NCBI RefSeq assembly: GCF_019334345.1
Contig: NZ_JAHWQX010000001.1
Location: 248,001 to 312,000, forward strand
DNA from: Neohoeflea coraliihabitans
GTDB lineage: Bacteria; Pseudomonadota; Alphaproteobacteria; Rhizobiales; Rhizobiaceae
DNA length: 64,000 bases
Direction of reading: 5' to 3'
Position 1 is the first letter of the stretch. Every line of letters begins with the position of its first letter. The translations under genes were made by a program, and so were the position numbers. The notes under the pieces are model-generated. The model was given only the letters and a program-made list of their open reading frames with translations. It was not told where the DNA came from and did not search any database. Shown here in pieces: positions 35,314-44,669 of this stretch.

Positions 35314-36806
35314 GCCTGGCCCCCGCCATCTTCCGCAGCCCCCGGCAATGCGGCCAGCGCCTTGCGGATCTCGGCATGATCGGAAAACGGATGCACCGTC
35401 GCCCCGACAGTCTGCCCTTCCTCGTGTCCCTTGCCGGCGACGATCAGCGTATCGCCATGCGCCAGCATCGCCACCGCCGCGCGGATCGCCTCACCGCGAT
35501 CGCCGATCTCGCGTGCGCCGCTGGCCGCCGCAAGGATCTCCGCGCGGATCGCCGAAGGTGTTTCCGACCGGGGATTATCGTCCGTGACGATCGTCACATC
35601 GGCAAGACGGGACGCGATTTCGCCCATGATGGGCCGCTTGCCGCGGTCCCGATCACCGCCGCAGCCGAACACCACGACAACGCGTCCGGTTGTGAAGGGC
35701 CGCACGGCAGAAAGGACGTTTTCGAGCGCCTCCGGCTTGTGCGCGTAATCGACATAGCAGGGTGCGCCCTCCGGCGTCGCGCCGACCAGATCGAGCCGGC
35801 CCGAGGCGCCTTCCAAGGATTCAAGCGCCTCCAGCGCTGTATCCACCGACACGCCGGACCCCATCGCCATGCCCGCCGCGACCAGCGCGTTGGCAAACTG
35901 GAAATCGCCGGCCAGCGGCAGATGCACCTCGAAGATGCGTCCATCATGATGAATTTCACCCACCTGCGCGTGGCGCCGGTGTTCGACCCGTTTCAGGGCG
36001 AGAAAGCCGCCTTTGCGACCGACACTCAGCACCTGCGCACCCGCCCGCTCGGCAGCGGTGACGGCGCGTTCCGACCATGCATCGTCGGCAAAGATCACCG
36101 CCGGCTCACCGCGCGGCAGCAAGGTGTCGAACAGGCGCATCTTGGCGGCAAAATAATCGTCCATGTCGGTGTGATAATCGAGATGATCGCGGCCCAGATT
36201 TGTAAAGCCCGCCACGGCAAGCGCCACACCGTCGAGCCGTCGCTGCACCAGCCCGTGGCTCGACGCCTCCATGGCTGCATGGCTGACGCCGGCGCTGGCA
36301 AGCTCGGCCAGAAGACGCTGCAGGGCCACCGGATCCGGCGTCGTCAGGGCGCCGTAGTCGCGCCGGCCGGGCGCGATCACGCCCGTGGTGCCAATCATCG
36401 CCGCCGCCTCGCCCGCATGCGCCCAGATCTGCCGAAGAAAGGACGCCACCGAGGTCTTGCCGGCCGTGCCGGTGACCGCGCCGATGACCCGGGGCTGCAG
36501 CCCGAAAAATGCCGCCGCCGCCCGCGCCAGAACCTGCCGTGGATCATCGGCCAGGATGATCGGCAGGCCGCTGTCGAACAGTTCAGCGTCGGAGGACGCG
36601 ACCACGGCCACCGCACCCTTCAGCGCCGCCTCGGCGACATAGCGTCCGCCATCGACCTTCGTCCCGGGGAGCGCAAAGAACAAGTCGCCCGGCTGCACGG
36701 TACGGCTGTCGGCGCACAGGCCGGAAAAGGACAGTTCGGCACCGTCCGCCGGAGGGATCGTCAAGGCGCCTTCTGGCAGCGCTCGGAGCAATTCGCTCAG
36801 TTTCAT
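35310..36806 (-). CDS. murE: UDP-MurNAc-L-Ala-D-Glu--meso-diaminopimelate ligase
   Basis: MurE adds the third stem-peptide residue. The 498-aa product has [15 protein letters not shown], the ATP loop [27 protein letters not shown], the lysine-bearing [15 protein letters not shown]-type segment, and the DNPR motif (TDDNPRSE) that specifies meso-diaminopimelate. This indicates Gram-negative A1-gamma peptidoglycan. It starts 55 bp after ftsI and overlaps murF by 4 nt. Confidence 0.96.
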   Translation of the reverse strand: MKLSELLRALPEGALTIPPADGAELSFSGLCADSRTVQPGDLFFALPGTKVDGGRYVAEAALKGAVAVVASSDAELFDSGLPIILADDPRQVLARAAAAFFGLQPRVIGAVTGTAGKTSVASFLRQIWAHAGEAAAMIGTTGVIAPGRRDYGALTTPDPVALQRLLAELASAGVSHAAMEASSHGLVQRRLDGVALAVAGFTNLGRDHLDYHTDMDDYFAAKMRLFDTLLPRGEPAVIFADDAWSERAVTAAERAGAQVLSVGRKGGFLALKRVEHRRHAQVGEIHHDGRIFEVHLPLAGDFQFANALVAAGMAMGSGVSVDTALEALESLEGASGRLDLVGATPEGAPCYVDYAHKPEALENVLSAVRPFTTGRVVVVFGCGGDRDRGKRPIMGEIASRLADVTIVTDDNPRSETPSAIRAEILAAASGAREIGDRGEAIRAAVAMLAHGDTLIVAGKGHEEGQTVGATVHPFSDHAEIRKALAALPGAAEDGGGQA

Positions 36807-36861
36807 ACAGTTTCTGTCCCGCCGATGAGAAAAACGCGTCGATAGCCAGACAAAACAGGCC

Positions 36862-38634
36862 TCAATATGTCAAGCCGGCGACCGCTTCGCCATTGCCGAA
36901 GACCGGCTTGATGCCGAGAAAACCAGCCGAACGGCGAATGATCGCGCCCACCGTCGGCGCTGCATTCATGCCGGCGGTGGCGTAGTGCTTGCCTTCCTCC
37001 GGCTTCGGCTCATCGATGATCACCAGGACGACATATTGCGGATCGTCGATCGGAAATGCCGAAAGGAAGGCATTGAACCGGACCTTCGAGGAGTAGCGGC
37101 CATTGACCACCTTTTCGGCTGTACCGGTCTTGCCGCCGACCCGGAATCCATCGACCTCGGCGCGGCGGCCTGAGCCCTGCTCGACATTCATGCGCATCAG
37201 CTGACGCAACTCCTCGGATGTCTGCGGGCGGATCACCTGTTCGGCAAACTTTGCTGCTTCGTCACGGCTGCGCGGCCGGAAAGTCGGTTCGATCAGCTTG
37301 CCGCCATTCATCAATGCGGCAGCCGCCACCGCTGTCTGCAGCGGCGTGGTCGCCACGCCGTGACCGAACGAGATCGTGATCGAATTGATCTTCTTCCACA
37401 CTTTCGGCTGGGTTGGCGTGGCAACCTCCGGCAGTTCCGTCTCCAGCCGCGTCAGAAGGCCGATCCGGGTGAGAAACTCCCGCTGCGCCTCGATGCCGAC
37501 CACATCCGCCATTCGCGCCGTGCCGATATTCGAGGAGTAGATGAAGATTTCCGGCACGGTGAGAACGCGGTTCTTGCCGTGAAAGTCGCTGATCGTGAAC
37601 CCGCCGATGCGGATCGACTTGCGCGCATCGAAGGTGTCGGTGAAACGCACCTTGCCCGAATCCAGCGCCATCGCCGTCGTGAACGCCTTGAAGGTCGAGC
37701 CCATCTCGAAGGTGCCGGCCGACATGCGGTTCAGGCGATCCTTCTCCAGCGCTTCGACCGGATTGTTGGGATCGTAATCGGGCAGCGACGACATTGCCAG
37801 CACTTCACCGGTGTGGATGTCGAGCACCACACCCCCGGCGGCAATCGCCTGGTAGCGCTGCATTGCCGCCGCCAGTTCATCGCGCAACACATTCTGCACC
37901 CTCAGATCGAGCGACAGGCGCACCGGCTCCAGCGTTTCATCGACGGTCAGCCCTACCGCAGCCAGATCACCGAGACCCTGGCCATCGACGAATTTTTCCA
38001 TCCCGGCGATGCCCTTGTTGTCGATATTGACGTGACCGACAATGTGCGACGCCGTGGGCCCGCCCGGATAAAACCGCCGCTTTTCCGGCCGAAAACCGAT
38101 CCCGGGAATGCCGAGCGCCAGGATCTGGCTCTGCTGCCGCGGGGTCAGCTGCCGCCTCAGCCACTGAAAGCGGGAGGAGGAGGACAGCTTGCGATAGGTG
38201 GTGCGCACATCGAGATCGGGCAGCACCGTTGCCAGCCGTTCGATCGCCTCATCCGGGTCAACGATCTTGTTCGGCTCTGCATAAAGCGACACCGTTCGGA
38301 TATCGGTGGCCAGCACTTCCCCGTTGCGGTCGACCAGATCGGGCCGGGAGGCCATCAGCTTGTCAGCGGGGCCGATCGAGGCCACCGTGCCTTCACTCTC
38401 CAGCCCGTACTGGGTCAGGCGCACCCCGATCAGGGCATAGAGCATGGCGAAACAAAGTATGGTGATCAGCACGCGACTGCGCGCCTGCCGCCCATGTCCG
38501 ATGCGCTCGCCCGTCAGGCGAATGGGGTGCTCCTGTTTGCCGGCAGCCTGCTCAGCAGTCCGGCCTGGCGCGGACGACAGGCGCATGCGGCGCAGGACCC
38601 GGATGTCGAAGGGAAGGGAAGCGGCGCGGTTCAT
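36862..38634 (-). CDS. ftsI: Penicillin-binding protein FtsI (PBP3)
   Basis: FtsI is the septal transpeptidase. The 590-aa bitopic membrane protein has a ~50-residue cytoplasmic N-terminus and a membrane helix at ~55-75. A pedestal domain with the class B signature RNGEVLAT follows. The transpeptidase domain has STFK (Ser ~313), SSN (367-369) and KTG (502-504). All three catalytic motifs are intact. It overlaps the ftsL stop by 4 nt. Confidence 0.97.
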   Translation of the reverse strand: MNRAASLPFDIRVLRRMRLSSAPGRTAEQAAGKQEHPIRLTGERIGHGRQARSRVLITILCFAMLYALIGVRLTQYGLESEGTVASIGPADKLMASRPDLVDRNGEVLATDIRTVSLYAEPNKIVDPDEAIERLATVLPDLDVRTTYRKLSSSSRFQWLRRQLTPRQQSQILALGIPGIGFRPEKRRFYPGGPTASHIVGHVNIDNKGIAGMEKFVDGQGLGDLAAVGLTVDETLEPVRLSLDLRVQNVLRDELAAAMQRYQAIAAGGVVLDIHTGEVLAMSSLPDYDPNNPVEALEKDRLNRMSAGTFEMGSTFKAFTTAMALDSGKVRFTDTFDARKSIRIGGFTISDFHGKNRVLTVPEIFIYSSNIGTARMADVVGIEAQREFLTRIGLLTRLETELPEVATPTQPKVWKKINSITISFGHGVATTPLQTAVAAAALMNGGKLIEPTFRPRSRDEAAKFAEQVIRPQTSEELRQLMRMNVEQGSGRRAEVDGFRVGGKTGTAEKVVNGRYSSKVRFNAFLSAFPIDDPQYVVLVIIDEPKPEEGKHYATAGMNAAPTVGAIIRRSAGFLGIKPVFGNGEAVAGLTY

Positions 38635-39005
38635 GGCTGCACCGAGCCGGTCTTGAGCATCGTATCGAGACCGGGCACGCCACCGTCAGACCCGGATGCA
38701 TCCTCGGCTACGGCCGGGTCGGGAGCCGGCGGCAGTTCGCCCCAGGGCGCCATCTGTCGTGCCGTGATCACCTCGAGTTGCAATTGCTCGGCATAGTCGG
38801 CGGTCAACCGCTGCAACCGGCTTGGCTGGTTGAGCAGGCTCCAATCCGCCTCAAGCAGATCGATGGTGTCCTCCTCGAGCTGGATTTCGGCTTGCAGCCT
38901 TTCCACATCCTCAAGCTTCACCTCCGCCTGATGCTTGATGTGATAGGTCGCCGTCGCCGCGCCGATCATTGCGAAAATCAAGAGGACATCGTGGGTACGC
39001 AACAT
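38631..39005 (-). CDS. ftsL: Cell division protein FtsL-like
   Basis: This 124-aa bitopic protein has a short N-terminus, one membrane helix (VLLIFAMIGAATATYHI) and a heptad-like coiled coil (KLEDVERLQAEIQLEEDTIDLLEADWSL split over ~30-60). A Pro/Ala/Asp-rich tail follows. Sequence conservation of FtsL is low, so the assignment rests on topology and the position between rsmH and ftsI. GGAGG lies 8 nt before ATG 39005, which excludes the longer frame to 39152 that overlaps rsmH. Confidence 0.9.
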   Translation of the reverse strand: MLRTHDVLLIFAMIGAATATYHIKHQAEVKLEDVERLQAEIQLEEDTIDLLEADWSLLNQPSRLQRLTADYAEQLQLEVITARQMAPWGELPPAPDPAVAEDASGSDGGVPGLDTMLKTGSVQP

Positions 39006-39009
39006 GGCA

Positions 39010-40032
39010 TCAGCCTCCAAACGCCGACAGCGCAGCGAGTTCAGGGACGGGTAGAATTGAAAGGTCACGCGAGCGCGGCGCCGCCTCGGTGCGCCGCGCG
39101 GCGCGCAGCTTGGCAGACCGGGCGCGCGGATTGCGCTCGCATTCTGCCGCATCCGGCTTCACCGGCTGCCGTCCCAGCGGTTCGAACACCGCTTCGCGTT
39201 CAGCCGTCTCGGGCAGATGCCGCGATCCGCTCGCCTTGCCGCTGCGATCAGCCAGGTAGCGTTTGACGATGCGGTCCTCGAGCGAATGAAAGGTGACGAC
39301 AACCAGGCGTCCGCCGGGCTTGAGCGCCCGTTCGGCGGCAAACAGCGCCCGCGCCAGTTCGGCAAGCTCGTCGTTCACATAAGTGCGCAGCGCCTGGAAG
39401 ACCCGGGTCGCCGGATGGATGCGGTCCTGGGCGCGGCGCGGCGCCACTTTCTCGATCAGCGCCGCCAGTTCTCCCGTCGTGGTGATCGCCTTGTGCTGCC
39501 GCGCCTTCTCAATGGCGCGGGCCATGCGGCCAGCCTGTCGCTCTTCGCCGAGCAGCCCGAAGACACGGATGAGGTCCGACACCTTCATCTTGTTGACCAC
39601 GTCGGCGGCGCTGACCCCGGCCTGGCCCATGCGCATGTCGAGCGGACCATCGCGCATGAAGGAAAAGCCGCGCTTGGCCTCGTCGATCTGCATCGAGGAC
39701 ACGCCGATATCGAGCACAACACCGTCAAGGCTGTTGCTTTCGACATGATCGAGCATTTGCGAAAATGGCGCCATCACCAGGCGCAGCCGTGAGCCGTATC
39801 GCTTCTGCAGCGCAGCAGCGCCGGCGATCGCATCCGGGTCGCGATCAAAACCGATAATGTCGGCACCCGCCTCGAGCAGCGCCGTCGAATACCCGCCGGC
39901 ACCGAAGGTCGCGTCAATCATTGTCGTTCCGGCGCGCGGATCAAGGGCAGCACAAACCTCGGCCAACATCACCGGCACATGGCGCGCAGAGCCAGGATCG
40001 GCGCCCTCCGGTATGTCCCCACTCTGCGCCAT
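39010..40032 (-). CDS. rsmH: 16S rRNA (cytosine1402-N4)-methyltransferase RsmH (MraW)
   Basis: RsmH methylates C1402 of 16S rRNA in the ribosomal decoding region. The 340-aa product has [15 protein letters not shown], motif [37 protein letters not shown], and [16 protein letters not shown] 40032 is chosen; the frame open to 40626 overlaps mraZ out of phase. It is 26 bp downstream of mraZ and 4 bp upstream of ftsL. Confidence 0.96.
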   Translation of the reverse strand: MAQSGDIPEGADPGSARHVPVMLAEVCAALDPRAGTTMIDATFGAGGYSTALLEAGADIIGFDRDPDAIAGAAALQKRYGSRLRLVMAPFSQMLDHVESNSLDGVVLDIGVSSMQIDEAKRGFSFMRDGPLDMRMGQAGVSAADVVNKMKVSDLIRVFGLLGEERQAGRMARAIEKARQHKAITTTGELAALIEKVAPRRAQDRIHPATRVFQALRTYVNDELAELARALFAAERALKPGGRLVVVTFHSLEDRIVKRYLADRSGKASGSRHLPETAEREAVFEPLGRQPVKPDAAECERNPRARSAKLRAARRTEAAPRSRDLSILPVPELAALSAFGG

Positions 40033-40058
40033 CAATCCCCGTTCCCCTTTGGTGCCGG

Positions 40059-40496
40059 TCAGGCCGGCCGCATCCGTTCCCTTCGGGCCCGCGCCTGCAT
40101 CTCCTCGAAGGCCGCCGGTTCCCACAACTGAAAATGATCGCCGCGCCCCGCGAACGTGACCCGGTCGGCAATCCCGGTGAAATCGCGAACGAAATCCGGG
40201 ATCTGCAACCGCCCCTCGGCATCGAGCTTCATGAAGATGCCGCCGCCATGAACCAGAAGCGACATCCTGTTGGCTTCCTCGGAGAACGGATCCAGCGTGG
40301 CGATCTGCCGCTCGAAGCGCTCGAGGATCTCCGCTCCCGCCATCGAAATGGCCGGAAAGATAAAGTCCTGGTAAGCGTAGAGTTCCTGCGTTCCATTGCG
40401 CGCCAGAACAGAGCGAAACACCGACGGGACAGAGACCCGTCCCTTCGCATCGATCTTGTTCGTCGCATTCGACAGGAACCGGTCTGCTACGCCCAA
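40059..40496 (-). CDS. mraZ: Transcriptional regulator MraZ
   Basis: MraZ is a ring-forming DNA-binding protein that controls its own dcw operon. The ~145-aa product has two tandem AbrB/SpoVT-like halves, each with the DxxxR motif ([10 protein letters not shown] and [10 protein letters not shown]). The start is not certain. The canonical N-terminus ([12 protein letters not shown]) follows GTA, and the nearest usable codon is TTG 40496, with AAGGGG about 12 nt upstream. A rare start may keep MraZ low. Its operator repeats lie 159 bp upstream. Confidence 0.93.
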   Translation of the reverse strand: MGVADRFLSNATNKIDAKGRVSVPSVFRSVLARNGTQELYAYQDFIFPAISMAGAEILERFERQIATLDPFSEEANRMSLLVHGGGIFMKLDAEGRLQIPDFVRDFTGIADRVTFAGRGDHFQLWEPAAFEEMQARARRERMRPA

Positions 40497-40839
40497 CCGC
40501 TGTATCCGCCCCTTGCCTGCATCGCGAAAATCCCACGGTCTTACCCCCGGTTTCCGAAGGCAGCGCCGCTGCGTGCGCCGGCCTCCGGCCCGCCACCCGT
40601 CCGGCGTTCCAGAGCGCCCGCGGCACCCCGGTTCCACCCCGCGATCCGGTTAATATGGGATATCATGGGCATATATGGGCGTCAATGGGATTGCCTCCCA
40701 TTCGATGAGATCAGACATGCCCTGTTAATAACCCGTCAAGATTAATGAAGGGTTAGAGCAGCCGTGACCGTGGAACGCTCGAAGACGGCGTTCGCGCTCT
40801 GAAAAATCTTCGTAAATGATTGAAAATGCGAGGAAATTA
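40497..40839. other. mraZ promoter region / 3' flank of rnpB (343 bp, no gene)
   Basis: This gap holds the MraZ operator (40655-40690). On the minus strand there are two TTGACG hexamers (40739-40734 and 40685-40680), the second lying within the repeats. An inverted repeat TAACCC-N15-GGGTTA spans 40729-40755. No -10 element at 17-bp spacing is convincing. No clear rnpB terminator with a T-run was found. Confidence 0.6.
40655..40690. promoter_or_regulatory. MraZ operator: four direct repeats TGGGN, 10-bp period
   Basis: ATGGG occurs at 40655, 40665, 40675 and 40685, i.e. TGGGN separated by 5-bp spacers. This is the arrangement known for E. coli MraZ, which uses three repeats. An inverted copy (CCCAT, 40697-40701) follows and makes a short palindrome with the fourth repeat. 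A TTGACG -35-like hexamer on the minus strand overlaps the array, so binding would repress mraZ and the downstream operon. Confidence 0.85.
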
Positions 40840-41252
40840 CCAGCCGGCCTGTAAGCCGGGTTCTGTATGGCTTGCGCCCGAAGGCGCAAACGTGGCAGCC
40901 ATTCCTCTGGGACGCGCCTTGCGGCGCGCCTCTAGCAACCTACCCGGATGACTGGCCCGGAACAGGCCGGCCGAAGCCGCGTCATCCCTATTCGGTCTTG
41001 CTCCCGGTGGGGTTTGCCGTGCCGTCTTTGTTACCATCGACGCGGTGGGCTCTTACCCCACCCTTTCACCCTTACCCGGTCGCCCCGCCCTTGCGGGCTG
41101 CGAGCAGATCAGGCGGTTTGCTTTCTGTGGCACTTTCCCTGGGGTCGCCCCCGCCGGACGTTATCCGGCACCGTTGTTCCGTGGAGCCCGGACTTTCCTC
41201 GACCCGCGGCCTTTCGGCCTGATGCGGAGCGCGGCTGCCCGGCCGGCTGGCG
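40840..41252 (-). ncRNA. rnpB: RNase P RNA (M1 RNA, class A)
   Basis: This is the catalytic RNA of RNase P, which removes 5' leaders from pre-tRNA. On the minus strand the conserved 5' core reads GAGGAAAGTCCGGGCTCC (around 41199-41182). Conserved 3' elements are also present (GGTAGGTTGCTAGAGGCGCG near 40941, and CAGAACCCGGCTTACAGG near the 3' end). The P1 helix closes CCAGCCGGCC at the 5' end with GGCCGGCTGG at the 3' end, which defines the limits to within a few bases. The location next to mraZ is seen in rhizobia. Overlapping short open frames are spurious. Confidence 0.95.
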
Positions 41253-41306
41253 AAGGCTAGATAGGCGTTTTTCCCCGCCATGACCAGCCCCGCCCGGCGC
41301 CGGACA

Positions 41307-41807
41307 TCACTTCATGAACTTTTTGACCTTGCCGCAATAGGCCTTGGAAATCGGGTTCATGCGCTTCGCGCCGTGGCCCGCATTGTACTTCAGGATCGTA
41401 CCGCAGGTCGTTCCGCCGCCCAGCTTGTGCGCGCCGGCGAGATACTTCATGCCGTATTTGATGTTGGTCTCGGGATCGTAGAGCCCCTTGGTCGACCCCT
41501 TGTAGCCCATCATCCGCGCCGTCGCCGGCTTGATCTGCATCAGACCGATTTCGCCCGCCGCGCCGCGCACGTCCGAGCGGTAGTTGCTTTCCACTGACAC
41601 GACAGCATGGGCCAGTGGCTCAGGCACACCATAGGATTTCGCATAGGACGAGATCAGCGATCCGAAAGGACGCGCTGCATAGCCCGCCACGGTCGTTTTG
41701 GTTTCCAGTTTGCTGGAGCTTTTGGTTTCTTTTGCGAAGGCGGTCTGGCTTCCGATCATGGCAAAGCCGAGCACGGCCGCAACAGCGGCTGCTGTCAGTC
41801 GATTCAT
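41307..41807 (-). CDS. Small secreted lytic transglycosylase (SLT domain)
   Basis: This predicted periplasmic enzyme cleaves peptidoglycan between MurNAc and GlcNAc. The 166-aa product has a signal peptide ending ...TAFA before KETK. A compact SLT domain follows, with the catalytic Glu in AVVSVESNYRSDV, and GEIGLMQIKPATARMMGY, YDPETNIKYGMKYL and ILKYNAGHG. ATG 41807 is chosen because it begins the signal peptide; the frame to 41897 is unlikely. It lies between rnpB and the amidase gene on the same strand. Confidence 0.9.
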   Translation of the reverse strand: MNRLTAAAVAAVLGFAMIGSQTAFAKETKSSSKLETKTTVAGYAARPFGSLISSYAKSYGVPEPLAHAVVSVESNYRSDVRGAAGEIGLMQIKPATARMMGYKGSTKGLYDPETNIKYGMKYLAGAHKLGGGTTCGTILKYNAGHGAKRMNPISKAYCGKVKKFMK

Positions 41808-41997
41808 CTTGGTGTATTCTCCGTTGGCGCCATGATGGAAGGAAGCTTCCGTCATACCCCTGGCGCGTTTTTCTTTCGGAACCAACGTGCCGCTCAATGC
41901 GTTGACGTGGCCCTCTGTGGTACGGGCGCCCTGATAAGGGGTGGCACGGGGTGAAAATGTGACGATTTCCGCATCAGAATGTGGCAGCCGATGAACT

Positions 41998-42018
41998 TGT
42001 GTAAACGGCTGTTACACA
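41998..42018. promoter_or_regulatory. Perfect inverted repeat upstream of the SLT gene
   Basis: TGTGTAA-N7-TTACACA is a perfect 7-bp inverted repeat in the 249-bp gap between the amidase stop and the transglycosylase start. It could be an operator for the transglycosylase gene or a weak 3' structure of the amidase transcript. There is no T-run, which argues for the former. Confidence 0.4.
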
Positions 42019-42056
42019 CTGCTAGGCCTGCGGGTGACCGTTAAAGGCCTGCGCGC

Positions 42057-42848
42057 CTATGAAAACCGCGGCAGGGCGGCCAGCAGCCGATGCAGAGTTG
42101 TGATCGTCGATGCGTCGGCAATGCCATCGACGCGCGCCGGACGAAAATGCCGCTGGAAAGCGATCACCGCCTCGCGTGTGGCCGTGCCGAAGGTGGCATC
42201 GGCATCGACCTTGTACCCGTATAATCTCAGCATCGTCTGCAGGGCATCGACCGGCATGCCGCTATCACCCTCCTGCAGGAAGCGCCCGCCGCCCAAGGGT
42301 TCCGGCTCGACCCACAGCCCCACCCCCTCGTCGGCAAGATACTTCCAGTCGAACCATTCGCCGGGGTCGCTCTTGCGGCCTGGCGCCACGTCGGAATGCG
42401 CCAGCACCCGCGCAGCGGCAATCTCGTGCCGCGCGATGATGTCCCGGCACAACCGCGCCACGGCCCGCATCTGCATGATCGGAAAGGGCGGGCAGCCGCC
42501 CTCATGCCCGGGATTGACGATCTCGATGCCGATCGAGGCGGAATTGATATCGGTCTCGCCGTTCCAGAAGCTCTGGCCAGCATGCCAGGCCCGTTCGCTC
42601 TCCGGCACCAGCTGCGTGACAATGCCGCCCTCATCGACGAAATAATGCGAGGAGACCTCGCTCTCTCGCGCGCACAGCCAGTCAAGCGCCGCCTTGCCAC
42701 TCGCCATTCCCGTGTAGTGAAGAAGGATCATATCGGGCGGATGCGTGCGCTCCGCGGTGCCATCGCGCCGCGCGTTGCGGTTTGGCGAGACACGTACCAG
42801 GGCCGCCGCAAAGTCCGGATCGAAAGTTTCAGCTCGGAACCACTTCAT
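42057..42848 (-). CDS. N-acetylmuramoyl-L-alanine amidase (Amidase_2 + peptidoglycan-binding)
   Basis: This zinc amidase of the AmpD/AmiD family cuts the amide between MurNAc and the stem peptide or anhydro-muropeptides. The 263-aa product has no signal peptide, which suggests AmpD-like cytoplasmic recycling. The Zn ligands are visible in ILLHYTGM (His) and LAHSDVAPGRKSDPG (His, Asp), with SIGIEIVNPG between. A C-terminal PG_binding_1 repeat (LQTMLRLYGYKVDADATFGTATREAV) adds substrate affinity. It overlaps the DjlA-like gene by 4 nt. Confidence 0.93.
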   Translation of the reverse strand: MKWFRAETFDPDFAAALVRVSPNRNARRDGTAERTHPPDMILLHYTGMASGKAALDWLCARESEVSSHYFVDEGGIVTQLVPESERAWHAGQSFWNGETDINSASIGIEIVNPGHEGGCPPFPIMQMRAVARLCRDIIARHEIAAARVLAHSDVAPGRKSDPGEWFDWKYLADEGVGLWVEPEPLGGGRFLQEGDSGMPVDALQTMLRLYGYKVDADATFGTATREAVIAFQRHFRPARVDGIADASTITTLHRLLAALPRFS

Positions 42849-43555
42849 GCCGGCTCTTGCTGCTTTTCGATGGCCCGGTAAGCCGCATTCAGCGCAGCCA
42901 TGCGATCATTGGCGATCGCCAGGAATTCCTCGGGCACGCCGCGCGCCTGCAATGCATCGGGATGACTTTCGGCAGCCAGCTTGCGATATTTCTTGCGGAT
43001 CTCGGCAAATGGCAGATCAGGCGACACGCCCAACACGGCAAAGGGATCGATGCCGTCCGGATGCACATGCCGCGCCAGAATGCGGTCGAAATTGCGCTCG
43101 TCGAAACCGAAAATGTCGGCAACAAGCGCAATGAAATCCAGTTCCTTCTGGTGAACGACACCATCGGCCTTGGCAATGTGGAACAGCCCGTCGAGAATAT
43201 CCTCCAGCATCGCGCAGTTCGCCGTTCCGGACCCGCACAGCCGCGCAATGCGCTCGGCATAGACATCGAAACCGGCAACATCCTGCTTGGCCAGATTGTA
43301 GAGCCGCGCCACATTCGCCGCTTCCTCGTCCGGAATGGCGAAAATTTCCTGAAACGCCGTCACTTCTTCCTGCGAAACGATGCCGTCGGCTTTCGCCATT
43401 TTCGCCGAAAGCGCGATCATCGCCACGGAGAACGCCACCTTGCGACGCATTTCGGGATCGCCGGCAAACACCGTGCGCACCGATTCCATCACATTGGCGA
43501 AGGCCTGCGACGCAGTCCCGCCGATGGCGTCTATGAGGCGTTTAAACAGCGACAT
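42845..43555 (-). CDS. TerB/DjlA-type J-domain co-chaperone
   Basis: This 236-aa protein has an N-terminal TerB-like helical domain (MAKADGIVSQEEVTAFQEIF and IAKADGVVHQKELDFI, two acidic motifs). A C-terminal J domain at ~170-232 contains the essential HPD (ESHPDALQ), so it should stimulate DnaK. Unlike E. coli DjlA, no N-terminal membrane helix is evident. It is translated just ahead of the amidase (4-nt overlap), a conserved rhizobial pairing of unknown logic. Confidence 0.88.
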   Translation of the reverse strand: MSLFKRLIDAIGGTASQAFANVMESVRTVFAGDPEMRRKVAFSVAMIALSAKMAKADGIVSQEEVTAFQEIFAIPDEEAANVARLYNLAKQDVAGFDVYAERIARLCGSGTANCAMLEDILDGLFHIAKADGVVHQKELDFIALVADIFGFDERNFDRILARHVHPDGIDPFAVLGVSPDLPFAEIRKKYRKLAAESHPDALQARGVPEEFLAIANDRMAALNAAYRAIEKQQEPA

Positions 43556-43683
43556 GCCGGTGGTTTATTGCATCGCCGAAGGAAAATCGAGAGGCAGATT
43601 TTCACGAAATGATCAACAAAAGGAATGGATGGGCCAAACCGAATTGACTGGACCATGCCGGGCAAAGCCGCTTAAGCCGCGGC

Positions 43684-44574
43684 ATGACATATTACGCTTC
43701 CACCCGCCCTGCGGCGCATCCGGTCACCGGCTATCTCCTCGGCCTTGCCGGCGTTGCCATTTTTGGCGGCACGCTGCCTGCCACCCGCCTGGCGCTGGAG
43801 GGCTTCAGCCCCGGCTTCATCACCTTCGGCCGCGCCCTCATCGCCGCTTGTGTTGCTGCCGCCGCACTGGCGCTGCTCAAACGTCGCCCGCCGCGCCGGC
43901 ACCTGCCGCAACTGCTTCTCGCAGGCCTCATGCTCGCCTATGGGTTTCCCGGCTTTTCCAGCATCGCCATGCAGACCGTGCCGTCCGCGCATGGCGGCGT
44001 CGTCCTTGGTGTCTTGCCGCTCATGACCGCCGCCTTCGCTGCCCTGATCGCCGGTGAACGGCCGGGGCCGGCCTTCTGGGCCTGGGGTGTGGCGGGCGCG
44101 GTGCTGGTGGTCGCATTCTCCCTGTCAGGCGGCGATATCGAGGCAGCGCGCGGCGATCTCTGGCTTGTCATGGCCGCGATCTCAGCGGCCTGCGGCTATG
44201 TGATCTCCGGCAAGCTGGCACGGACCATGCCCGGCTGGGAAGTCATCGCCTGGATGCTTGTCTTTGTCGCTCCGATTTCCCTCATCGGAACAGTTGTCAC
44301 CTGGGACAGCGGCTTTGACGCGCCCGGCAGCATGGCGCTTTCAGCGCTCGCCTATCTCTCTCTCGGCTCGATGTTTCTCGGTTTCGTCTTCTGGAACCGC
44401 GGACTGGCACTTGGCGGCATCGCCCGCATCGGCCAGGTTCAGCTTCTGCAATCCTTCTTCACGCTTGCCTTTGCCGCACTGATCCTCGGCGAAACCGTCG
44501 CTCCGGTCATGATCGCTTTCGCCGTGGCTGTGGCCGGCGTCGTCTTCATGGGCCGCAAATCGCGCATCGATTAA
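43684..44574 (+). CDS. EamA/DMT family transporter
   Basis: This 296-aa inner-membrane protein has ten predicted helices in two EamA repeats, the first containing GVAIFGGTLPATRLALEGFSP and the second DLWLVMAAISAACGYVISGKLA. The family exports a wide variety of metabolites, and the substrate is not readable. It has no strong ribosome-binding site before ATG 43684. It is followed 95 bp later by the 5-oxoprolinase gene on the same strand. Confidence 0.88.
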   Translation: MTYYASTRPAAHPVTGYLLGLAGVAIFGGTLPATRLALEGFSPGFITFGRALIAACVAAAALALLKRRPPRRHLPQLLLAGLMLAYGFPGFSSIAMQTVPSAHGGVVLGVLPLMTAAFAALIAGERPGPAFWAWGVAGAVLVVAFSLSGGDIEAARGDLWLVMAAISAACGYVISGKLARTMPGWEVIAWMLVFVAPISLIGTVVTWDSGFDAPGSMALSALAYLSLGSMFLGFVFWNRGLALGGIARIGQVQLLQSFFTLAFAALILGETVAPVMIAFAVAVAGVVFMGRKSRID

Positions 44575-44669
44575 GGCTGGCGCGAAAGTTGCGCCTGCCG
44601 CCAAGGCGCATGTTGACGCTGCCCGGCCGGCATGGTTGACAGGCCGGAGCAATCCCGGAGAGGGCAGAG

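Noticed and set aside
40770-40810. Stem GAACGC/GCGTTC as rnpB terminator
   Set aside because: It lacks a T-run on the minus strand and lies well beyond the mature 3' end.
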